Assembly (NCBI RefSeq): GCF_029227915.1
Contig: NC_079879.1
Span: 29,456,501 to 29,520,500 of the forward strand
Source of the DNA: Hydractinia symbiolongicarpus
Lineage: Eukaryota; Cnidaria; Hydrozoa; Anthoathecata; Hydractiniidae
Length of the DNA: 64,000 nucleotides
Direction of reading: 5' to 3'
A model generated the notes under the pieces. The model was not told where the DNA came from. It was given only the letters and a program-made list of their open reading frames with translations, and did not search any database. Within the stretch, counting starts at the first letter, position 1; each line of letters opens with the position of its first letter. The position numbers and the translations under genes are program-made. This document shows, piece after piece, positions 13,701 to 23,506 of the stretch.

Positions 13701-16233
13701 TGGGTACTTTCTTTGTATACTTTTGACTATACGGGCCGAGTCCGGGATTTACGGGAAATCGCAGGTTTTCGTTTGCCGGCGATTAAACTTCTTTTATTCA
13801 GCGTCTCATCAAAAATAAAAACATTTTTGAAAACTACAAGTCCATGCGTTTTAGTGGTGAAAAAATAATTTAAAAAATCGTTCGGGAAATGAGTTTACTC
13901 CCTGGGTACATTCTTTGTATACTTTTGACTATACGGGCCAAATCGGGATTTACGGGAAATCGCGGGTTTTCGTTTGCCGGTGATTAAACTTCTTTTATTC
14001 AGCGTCTCCTCAAAAATAAAAACATTTTTGAAAACTACAAGTCCATGCGTTTTAGTGGTAAAAAAATAATTTAAAAAATCGTTCAGGAAATAAGTTTACT
14101 CCCTGGGTACTTTCTTTGTATACTTTTGACTATACGAGCCAAGCCCGGGATTTACGGGAAATCGCGGGTTTTTGTTTGCCGGCGATTAAACTTTTTTTAT
14201 TCAGCGTCTCATTAAAAATGAAAACATTTTTAAAAACTACAAGTCTTATGCGTTTTAGTGGTGAAAAAATGATTTAAAAAATCTTTCTGGAAATGAGTTT
14301 ACTCACAGGGTACTTTCATTGTATACATTCGACTATACGGGCCAAGCCCGGGATTTACGGGAAATCGCAGGTTTTCGTTTGCCGGCGATTAAACTTCTTT
14401 TATTCAGCGTCTCACCAAAAATGAAAACATTTTTGAAAACTACAAGTCCATGCGTTTTAGTGGTGAAAAAAAAATTTAAAAAATCGTTCGGGAAATGAGT
14501 TTACTCCCTGGGTACTTTCTTTGTATACTTTTGACTATACGGGCCGCGTCTGGGATTTACGGGAAATCGCGGGTTTTCGTTTGCCGGCGATTAAACTTTT
14601 TTTATTCAGCGTCTCATTAAAAATGAAAACATTTTTAAAAACTACAAGTCTTATGGGCTTTAGTGGTGAAATAATAATTTAAAAAATCGTTTGGGAAATG
14701 AGTTTACTCCCTGGGTACTTTATTTGTATACTTTTGACTATACGGGCCGAGTCCAGGATTTACAGGAAATCGCAGGTTTTCGTTTGCCGGCGATTAAACT
14801 TCTTCTATTCAGCGTCTCATTAAAAATGAAAACATTTTTATAAACTACAAGTCTCATGCGTTTTAGTGGTGAAAAAATAATTTAAAAAATCGTTCGGGAA
14901 ATGAGTTTACTCCCTGGGTACTTTCTTTGTATACTTTTGACTATACGGGCCAAGCCGGGATTTACGGGAAATCGCGGGTTTTCGTTTGCCGGCGATTAAA
15001 CTTCTTTTATTCAGCGTCTCATCAAAAATGAAAACATTTTTAAAAACTACAAGTCTTATGGGCTTTAGTGGTGAAATAATAATTTAAAAAATCGTTTGGG
15101 AAATGAGTTTACTCCCTGGGTACTTTATTTGTATACTTTTGACTATACGGGCCGAGTCCAGGATTTACAGGAAATCGCAGGTTTTCGTTTGCCGGCGATT
15201 AAACTTTTTTTATTCAGCGTCTCATTAAAAATGAAAACATTTTTAAAAACTACAAGTCTTATGGGCTTTAGTGGTGAAATAATAATTTAAAAAATCGTTT
15301 GGGAAATGAGTTTACTCCCTGGGTACTTTCTTTGTATACTTTTGACTATACGGGCCGCGTCTGGGATTTACGGGAAATCGCGGGTTTTCGTTTGCCGGCG
15401 ATTAAACTTTTTTTATTCAGCGTCTCATTAAAAATGAAAACATTTTTAAAAACTACAAGTCTTATGGGCTTTAGTGGTGAAATAATAATTTAAAAAATCG
15501 TTTGGGAAATGAGTTTACTCCCTGGGTACTTTATTTGTATACTTTTGACTATACGGGCCGAGTCCAGGATTTACAGGAAATCGCAGGTTTTCGTTTGCCG
15601 GCGATTAAACTTCTTCTATTCAGCGTCTCATTAAAAATGAAAACATTTTTATAAACTACAAGTCTCATGCGTTTTAGTGGTGAAAAAATAATTTAAAAAA
15701 TCGTTCGGGAAATGAGTTTACTCCCTGGGTACTTTCTTTGTATACTTTTGACTATACGGGCCAAGCCGGGATTTACGGGAAATCGCGGGTTTTCGTTTGC
15801 CGGCGATTAAACTTCTTTTATTCAGCGTCTCATCAAAAATGAAAACATTTTTAAAAACTACAAGTCTTATGCGTTTTAGTGGTGAAAAAATAATTTAAAA
15901 AATCGTTCTGGAAATGAGTTTACTCACTGGGTACTTTCTTTGTATACTTTTGACTATACGGGCCGAGTCCGGGATTTACGGGAAATCGCAGGTTTTCGTT
16001 TGCCGGCGATTAAACTTCTTTTATTCAGCGTCTCATCAAAAATAAAAACATTTTTGAAAACTACAAGTCCATGCGTTTTAGTGGTGAAAAAATAATTTAA
16101 AAAATCGTTCGGGAAATGAGTTTACTCCCTGGGTACATTCTTTGTATACTTTTGACTATACGGGCCAAATCGGGATTTACGGGAAATCGCGGGTTTTCGT
16201 TTGCCGGTGATTAAACTTCTTTTATTCAGCGTC
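10161..16233 (+). repeat. 8-monomer HOR series with 11-monomer (8+3) versions
   Basis: The rare TCCTCAAAAATA marker occurs at 10,161, 12,389, 14,007, 16,234 and 19,271. The first three spacings are 2,228, 1,618 and 2,227 bp, that is 11, 8 and 11 monomers. Each interval runs through the same order: CCAAGCCCGGG with A-rich tail, CTCACAGGG type, CTCACC monomer, CCGCGTCTGGG, GGGCTTTAGTGG, ATAAACTACAAG, CCAAGCCGGG, CCAAATCGGG. The two longer intervals carry extra trimer-scale duplications (at 10.7-11.9 kb and 14.6-15.5 kb). Copies are near identical, for example across 12,389-13,000 versus 14,007-14,620. Confidence 0.83.
10742..11854 (+). repeat. Tandem 3-monomer duplication (609 bp)
   Basis: The monomer run beginning GCGATTAAACATATTTTATTC at 10,741 recurs at 11,350, offset 609 bp. 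Both copies contain CTCACTGGGTAATTTCC followed by a GGGCTTTAGTGG monomer and an ATTTTTATAAAC monomer. They diverge at about 11,245 and 11,854. The same trimer occurs near 9,122, eight monomers upstream. This insertion accounts for the 11-monomer versus 8-monomer unit sizes of the surrounding block. Confidence 0.8.
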
Positions 16234-16438
16234 TCCTCAAAAATAAAAACATTTTTGAAAACTACAAGTCCATGCGTTTTAGTGGTGAAAAAATAATTTA
16301 AAAAATCGTTCAGGAAATAAGTTTACTCCCTGGGTACTTTCTTTGTATACTTTTGACTATACGAGCCAAGCCCGGGATTTACGGGAAATCGCGGGTTTTT
16401 GTTTGCCGGCGATTAAACTTTTTTTATTCAGCGTCTCA

Positions 16439-16460
16439 TTAAAAATGAAAACATTTTTAA
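16439..16460. other. Same dyad, compensated T-A form (example)
   Basis: In this subtype the arms are TTAAAAATG (16,439-16,447) and CATTTTTAA (16,452-16,460). Relative to the common form, the second base of the left arm is T instead of C and its partner is A instead of G, so the 9-bp stem stays perfect. Other monomers carry only one of the two changes (TC arm with AA partner), so pairing is not absolutely maintained. Confidence 0.75.
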
Positions 16461-17582
16461 AAACTACAAGTCTTATGCGTTTTAGTGGTGAAAAAATGAT
16501 TTAAAAAATCTTTCTGGAAATGAGTTTACTCACAGGGTACTTTCATTGTATACATTCGACTATACGGGCCAAGCCCGGGATTTACGGGAAATCGCAGGTT
16601 TTCGTTTGCCGGCGATTAAACTTCTTTTATTCAGCGTCTCACCAAAAATGAAAACATTTTTGAAAACTACAAGTCCATGCGTTTTAGTGGTGAAAAAAAA
16701 ATTTAAAAAATCGTTCGGGAAATGAGTTTACTCCCTGGGTACTTTCTTTGTATACTTTTGACTATACGGGCCGCGTCTGGGATTTACGGGAAATCGCGGG
16801 TTTTCGTTTGCCGGCGATTAAACTTTTTTTATTCAGCGTCTCATTAAAAATGAAAACATTTTTAAAAACTACAAGTCTTATGCGTTTTAGTGTGAAAAAA
16901 TAATTTTAAAAATCTTTCTGAAAATGAGTTTACTCACAGGGTACTTTCATTGTATACATTCGACTATACGGGCCAAGCCCGGGATTTACGGGAAATCGCA
17001 GGTTTTCGTTTGCCGGCGATTAAACTTCTTTTATTCAGCGTCTCATCAAAAATGAAAACATTTTTGAAAACTACAAGTCCATGCGTTTTAGTGGTGAAAA
17101 AAAAAATTAAAAAATCGTTTGGGAAATGAGTTTACTCCCTGGGTACTTTCTTTGTATACTTTTGACTATACGAGCCAAGCCCGGGATTTACGGGAAATCG
17201 CGGGTTTTCGTTTGCCGGCGATTAAACTTTTTTTATTCAGCGTCTCATTAAAAATGAAAACATTTTTAAAAACTACAAGTCTTATGCGTTTTAGTGGTGA
17301 AAAAATAATTTAAAAAATCTTTCTGGAAATGAGTTTACTCACAGGGTACTTTCATTGTCTACATTCGACTATACGGGATAAGCCTGAGATTTACGGGAAA
17401 TCGCGGGTTTTCGTTTGCCGGCGATTAAACCTCCTTCATTAAATGTCTCATCAAAAATGAAAACATTTTTAAAAACTACAAGTCTCATGCGTTTTAGTGG
17501 TGAAAAAATAATTTAAAAAATCGTTCGGGAAATGAGTTTACTACCTGGGTACTTTCTTTGTATACTTTGGACTATACGGGCC

Positions 17583-18392
17583 GAGTCCGGGATTTACGGG
17601 AAATCGCAGGTTTTTGATTGCCGGCGATTAAACTTCATTTATTCAGCGTCTCATCAAAAATGAAAACAATTTTAAAAACTACAAGTCTCATGCGTTTTAG
17701 TGGTGAAAAAATAATTTAAAAATTCGTTCGGGAAATAAGTTTACTCACTGGGTACTTTCCTTATATACTTTTGACTATACGGGCCGAGTCCGGGATTTAC
17801 GGGAAATCGCGGGTTTTTGTTTGCCGGCGATTAAACTTCTTATATTCAGCGTGTCATCAAAAATGAAAACATTTTTGAAAACTTCAAGTCTCATGCGTTT
17901 TAGTGGTGAAAAAATAATTTAAAAAATCGTTTTGGAAATGAGTTTACTCCCTGGGTACTTTCTTTGTATACTTTTGACTATACGGGCCGAGTCCGGGATT
18001 TACGGGAAATCGCAGGTTTTTGATTGCCGGCGATTAAACTTCATTTATTCAGCGTCTCATCAAAAATGAAAACAATTTTAAAAACTACAAGTCTCATGCG
18101 TTTTAGTGGTGAAAAAATAATTTAAAAATTCGTTCGGGAAATAAGTTTACTCACTGGGTACTTTCCTTATATACTTTTGACTATACGGGCCGAGTCCGGG
18201 ATTTACGGGAAATCGCGGGTTTTTGTTTGCCGGCGATTAAACTTCTTATATTCAGCGTGTCATCAAAAATGAAAACATTTTTGAAAACTTCAAGTCTCAT
18301 GCGTTTTAGTGGTGAAAAAATAATTTAAAAAATCGTTTTGGAAATGAGTTTACTCCCTGGGTACTTTCTTTGTATACTTTTGACTATACGGG
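17583..18392 (+). repeat. Tandem 2-monomer duplication (about 406 bp)
   Basis: A dimer made of a GCAGGTTTTTGATTGCC monomer and a GGAAATAAG / TTTCCTTATATAC monomer appears at 17,606 and again at 18,012. The following 15-mer copy has only one of these dimers (near 20,645), so the duplication is confined to copy 1. Confidence 0.8.
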
Positions 18393-19270
18393 CCGAGTCC
18401 GGGATTTACGGGAAATCGCAGGTTTTCGTTTGCCGGCGATTAAACTTCTTTTATTCAGCGTCTCATCAAAAATAAAAACATTTTTGAAAACTACAAGTCC
18501 ATGCGTTTTAGTGGTGAAAAAATAATTTAAAAAATCGTTCGGGAAATGAGTTTACTCCCTGGGTACTTTCTTTGTATACTTTTGACTATACGGGCCGAGT
18601 CCAGGTTTTACGGGAAATCGCGGATTTTAGGTTGCCGGCGATTAAACCACTTTCATTAAGCGTCTCATCAAAAATGAAAACATTTCTAAAAAATTCAAGT
18701 CTCATGCGTTTTAGTGGTGAAAAAATAATTTAAAAAATCGTTCTGGAAATGAGTTTACTCCCTGGGTACTTTCTTTGTATACTTTTGACTATAAGGGCCG
18801 AGTCAGGGATTTACGGGAAATCGCAGGTTTTCGTTTGCCGGCGATTAAACTTCTTTTATTCAGCGTCTCATCAAAAATAAAAACATTTTTGAAAACTACA
18901 AGTCCATGCGTTTTAGTGGTGAAAAAATAATTTAAAAAATCGTTCGGGAAATGAGTTTACTCCCTGGGTACATTCTTTGTATACTTTTGACTATACGGGC
19001 CAAGGCAGGATTTACGGGAAATCGCGGGTTTTCGTTTGCCGGTGATTAAACTTCTTTTATTCAGCGTCTCATCAAAAATGAAAACATTTTTAAAAACTAC
19101 AAGTCTCATGCGTTTTAGTGGTTAAAAAATAATTTAAAAAATCCTTCGGGAAATGAGTTTACTCCCTGGGTACTTTCTTTGTATACTTTTGACTATACGG
19201 GCCGAATCGGGATTTACGGGAAATCGCGGGTTTTCGTTTGCCGGTGATTAAACTTCTTTTATTCAGCGTC

Positions 19271-21430
19271 TCCTCAAAAATAAAAACATTTTTGAAAACT
19301 ACAAGTCCATGCGTTTTAGTGGTGAAAAATAATTTAAAAAATCGTTCAGGAAATAAGTTTACTCCCTGGGTACTTTCTTTGTATACTTTTGACTATACGA
19401 GCCAAGCCCGGGATTTACGGGAAATCGCAGGTTTTTGTTTGCCGGCGATTAAACTTTTTTTATTCAGCGTCTCATTAAAAATGAAAACATTTTTAAAAAC
19501 TACAAGTCTTATGCGTTTTAGTGGTGAAAAAAAGATTTAAAAAATCTTTCTGGAAATGAGTTTACTCACAGGGTACTTTCATTGTATACATTCGACTATA
19601 CGGGCCAAGCCCGGGATTTACGGGAAATCGCAGGTTTTCGTTTGCCGGCGATTAAACTTCTTTTATTCAGCGTCTCACCAAAAATGAAAACATTTTTGAA
19701 AACTACAAGTCCATGCGTTTTAGTGGTGAAAAAAAAATTTAAAAAATCGTTCGGGAAATGAGTTTACTCCCTGGGTACTTTCTTTGTATACTTTTGACTA
19801 TACGGGCCGCGTCCGGGATTTACGGGAAATCGCGGGTTTTCGTTTGCCGGCGATTAAACTTTTTTTATTCAGCGTCTCATTAAAAATGAAAACATTTTTA
19901 AAAACTACAAGTCTTATGCGTTTTAGTGTAAAAAATAATTGTAAAAATCTTTCTGAAAATGAGTTTACTCACAGGGTACTTTCATTGTATACATTCGACT
20001 ATACGGGCCAAGCCCGGGATTTACGGGAAATCGCAGGTTTTCGTTTGCCGGCGATTAAACTTCTTTTATTCAGCGTCTCATCAAAAATGAAAACATTTTT
20101 GAAAACTACAAGTCCATGCGTTTTAGTGGTGAAAAAGAAAATTAAAAAATCGTTTGGGAAATGAGTTTACTCCCTGGGTACTTTCTTTGTATACTTTTGA
20201 CTATACGAGCCAAGCCCGGGATTTACGGGAAATCGCGGGTTTTCGTTTGCCGGCGATTAAACTTTTTTTATTCAGCGTCTCATTAAAAATGAAAACATTT
20301 TTAAAAACTACAAGTCTTATGCGTTTTAGTGGTGAAAAAATAATTTAAAAAATCTTTCTGGAAATGAGTTTACTCACAGGGTACTTTCATTGTATACATT
20401 CGACTATACGGGATAAGCCTGAGATTTACGGGAAATTGCGGGTTTTCGTTTGCCGGCGATTAAACCTCTTTCATTAAATGTCTCATCAAAAATGAAAACA
20501 TTTTTAAAAACTACAAGTCTCATGCGTTTTAGTGGTGAAAAAATAATTTAAAAAATCGTTCGGGAAATGAGTTTACTACCTGGGTACTTTCTTTGTATAC
20601 TTTGGACTATACGGGCCGAGTCCGGGATTTACGGGAAATCGCAGGTTTTTGATTGCCGGCGATTAAACTTCATTTATTCAGCGTCTCATCAAAAATGAAA
20701 ACAATTTTAAAAACTACAAGTCTCATGCGTTTTAGTGGTGAAAAAATAATTTAAAAATTCGTTCGGGAAATAAGTTTACTCACTGGGTACTTTCCTTATA
20801 TACTTTTGACTATACGGGCCGAGTCCGGGATTTACGGGAAATCGCGGGTTTTTGTTTGCCGGCGATTAAACTTCTTATATTCAGCGTCTCATCAAAAATG
20901 AAAACATTTTTGAAAACTTCAAGTCTCATGCGTTTTAGTGGTGAAAAAATAATTTAAAAAATCGTTTTGGAAATGAGTTTACTCCCTGGGTACTTTCTTT
21001 GTATACTTTTGACTATACGGGCCGAGACGGGATTTACGGGAAATCGCAGGTTTTCGTTTGCCGGCGATTAAACTTCTTTTATTCAGCGTCTCATCAAAAA
21101 TAAAAACATTTTTGAAAACTACAAGTCCATGCGTTTTAGTGGTGAAAAAATAATTTAAAAAATCGTTCGGGAAATGAGTTTACTCCCTGGGTACATTCTT
21201 TGTATACTTTTGACTATACGGGCCAAGGCGGGATTTACGGGAAATCGCGGGTTTTCGTTTGCCGGTGATTAAACTTCTTTTATTCAGCATCTCATCAAAA
21301 ATGAAAACATTTTTAAAAACTACAAGTCTCATGCGTTTTAGTGGTTAAAAAATAATTTAAAAAATCCTTCGGGAAATGAGTTTACTCCCTGGGTACTTTC
21401 TTTGTATACTTTTGACTATACGGGCCGAGT
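19271..21430 (+). repeat. 15-monomer HOR, copy 2 (lacks the dimer duplication)
   Basis: This follows copy 1 at +3,035 to +3,037 bp through the CTCACC monomer, the TTTAGTGTAAAAAATAATTG monomer near 19,925, the GGGATAAGCCTGAG monomer and the GGTTTTTGATTGCC dimer. The offset then drops to about 2,630 bp because the dimer is present once instead of twice. From about 21.4 kb it grades into the 3-monomer series. Long in-frame readings here (up to 126 codons at 19,784-20,164) arise from small indels in single monomers and are not genes. Confidence 0.75.
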
Positions 21431-23000
21431 CCAGGTTTTACGGGAAATCGCGGATTTTAGTTTGCCGGCGATTAAACCACTTTCATTAAGCGTCTCATCA
21501 AAAATGAAAACATTTCTAAAAAATTCAAGTCTCATGCGTTTTAGTGGTGAAAAAATAATTTAAAAAATCGTTCTGGAAATGAGTTTACTCCCTGGGTACT
21601 TTCTTTGTATACTTTTGACTATAAGGGCCGAGTCCGGGATTTACGGGAAATCGCAGGTTTTCGTTTGCCGGCGATTAAACTTCTTTTATTCAGCGTCTCA
21701 TCAAAAATAAAAACATTTTTGAAAACTACAAGTCCATGCGTTTTAGTGGTGAAAAAATAATTTAAAAAATCGTTCGGGAAATGAGTTTACTCTCTGGGTA
21801 CATTCTTTGTATACTTTTGACTATACGGGCCAAGGCATGATTTACGGGAAATCGCGGGTTTTCGTTTGCCGGTGATTAAACTTCTTTTATTCAGCGTCTC
21901 ATCAAAAATGAAAACATTTTTAAAAACTACAAGTCTCATGCGTTTTAGTGGTTAAAAAATAATTTAAAAAATCCTTCGGGAAATGAGTTTACTCCCTGGG
22001 TACTTTCTTTGTATACTTTTGACTATACGGGCCGAATCCAGGATTTACGGGAAATCGCGGATTTTAGTTTGCCGGCGATTAAACCACTTTCATTAAGCGT
22101 CTCATCAAAAATGAAAACATTTCTAAAAAATTCAAGTCTCATGCGTTTTAGTGGTGAAAAAATAATTCAAAAAATCGTTCTGGAAAAGAGTTTACTCCCT
22201 GGGTACTTTCTTTGTATACTTTTGACTATAAGGGCCGAGTCCGGGATTTACAGGAAATCGCAGGTTTTCGTTTGCCGGCGATTAAACTTCTTTTATTCAG
22301 CGTTTAATCAAAAATAAAAACATTTTTGAAAACTACAAGTCCATGCGTTTTAGTGGTGAAAAAATATATTAAAAAATCGTTCGGGAAATGAGTTTACTCT
22401 CTGGGTACATTCTTTGTATACTTTTGACTATACGGGCCAAGGCAGGATTTACGGGAAATCGCGGGTTTTCGTTTGCCGGTGATTAAACTTCTTTTATTCA
22501 GCGTCTCATCAAAAATGAAAACATTTTTAAAAACTACAAGTCTCATGCGTTTTAGTGGTTAAAAAATAATTTAAAAAATCCTTCGGGAAATGAGTTTACT
22601 CCCTGGGTACTTTCTTTGTATACTTTTGACTATACGGGCCGAATCCAGGATTTACGGGAAATCGCGGATTTTAGTTTGCCGGCGATTAAACCACTTTCAT
22701 TAAGCGTCTCATCAAAAATGAAAACATTTCTAAAAAATTCAAGTCTCATGCGTTTTAGTGGTGAAAAAATAATTCAAAAAATCGTTCTGGAAAAGAGTTT
22801 ACTCCCTGGGTACTTTCTTTGTATACTTTTGACTATAAGGGCCGAGTCCGGGATTTACAGGAAATCGCAGGTTTTCGTTTGCCGGCGATTAAACTTCTTT
22901 TATTCAGCGTTTAATCAAAAATAAAAACATTTTTGAAAACTACAAGTCCATGCGTTTTAGTGGTGAAAAAATATATTAAAAAATCGTTCGGGAAATGAGT
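21430..23000 (+). repeat. 3-monomer tandem series (about 607 bp period)
   Basis: The trimer containing CGCGGATTTTAGTTTGCC, AAACCACTTTCATTAAG and AAAAAATTCAAGTCTC recurs near 21,450, 22,050 and 22,660. The last two copies are essentially identical over 607 bp (22,009 versus 22,616 in the same reading). Both contain the substitution AATAATTCAAAAAATCG and the GCGTTTAATC variant. Confidence 0.83.
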
Positions 23001-23192
23001 TTACTCCCTGGGTACTTTCTTTGTATACTTTTGACTATACGAGCCAAGCCCGGGATTTACGGGAAATCGCGGGTTTTCGTTTGCCGGCGATTAAACTTTT
23101 TTTATTCAGCGTCTCATTAAAAATGAAAACATTTTTAAAAACTACAAGTCTCATGCGTTTTAGTGCTGAAAAAATAATTTAAAAAATCGTTC

Positions 23193-23395
23193 GGGAAATG
23201 AGTTTACTCCCTGGGTACTTTCTTTGTATACTTTTGACTATACGGGCCGAGTCCGGGATTTACGGGAAATCGCGGATTTTTGTTTGCCGGCGATTAAACT
23301 TCTTTTATTCAGCGTCTCATCAAAAATGAAAACATTTTTAAAAACTACAAGTCTCATGCGTTTTAGTGGTGAAATAATAATTTAAAAAATCGTTC
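23193..23395 (+). repeat. Representative 203 bp monomer
   Basis: One monomer in the phase that begins GGGAAATGAG and ends AAATCGTTC. Reading along it: GTATAC at monomer position 34-39; a CpG-rich core at 51-100 containing CGGGCC, ACGGGAAATCGC and GCCGGCG; CAGCGTCTCATC near 118-129; an A/T-tract dyad near 128-149; ATGCGTTTTAGTGG at 164-177; and an A-rich tail at 180-198. My consensus of this family has 77 G+C in 203 (38%) and 13 CpG, counting the one across the monomer boundary. That is more CpG than base composition predicts (about 7). This copy differs from consensus in GCGGATTTTTG for GCGGGTTTTCG, GTGCTGAA-type variants lie next to it, and one arm of its dyad has a mismatch. Confidence 0.9.
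23243..23292 (+). other. CpG-rich core of the monomer (example)
   Basis: These 50 bp hold nearly half of the monomer's G+C and most of its CpGs, inside an otherwise A/T-tract-rich unit. The order of motifs is CGGGCC, CCGGGATTTACGGG, AAATCGCGG and GCCGGCGATTAA. The GCCGGC hexamer is palindromic and is present in most copies in the window. A compact GC island repeated every 203 bp could mark a sequence-specific binding site or a nucleosome-positioning signal (inference); no known protein site could be assigned with confidence. Confidence 0.75.
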
Positions 23396-23506
23396 GGGAA
23401 ATGAGTTTACTCCCTGGGTACTTTCTTTGTATACTTTTGACTATACGAACCAAGCCCGGGATTTACGGGAAATCGCGGGTTTTCGTTTGCCGGCGATTAA
23501 ACTTTT

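Larger units (their letters stand above)
16234..19270 (+). repeat. 15-monomer HOR, copy 1
   Basis: The distance from the TCCTC marker at 16,234 to the next one at 19,271 is 3,037 bp (15 monomers). GGGATAAGCCTGAG recurs at 17,375 and 20,410 with the same spacing (3,035 bp). The first part repeats the 8-mer series order. Near 16,880 it switches to the TTTAGTGTGAAAAAATAATT monomer and its neighbours known from the 29-mer unit (near 272 and 6,154). The unit is therefore a chimera of the two older HOR families. A 2-monomer tandem duplication lies inside it (17.58-18.39 kb). Confidence 0.8.
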
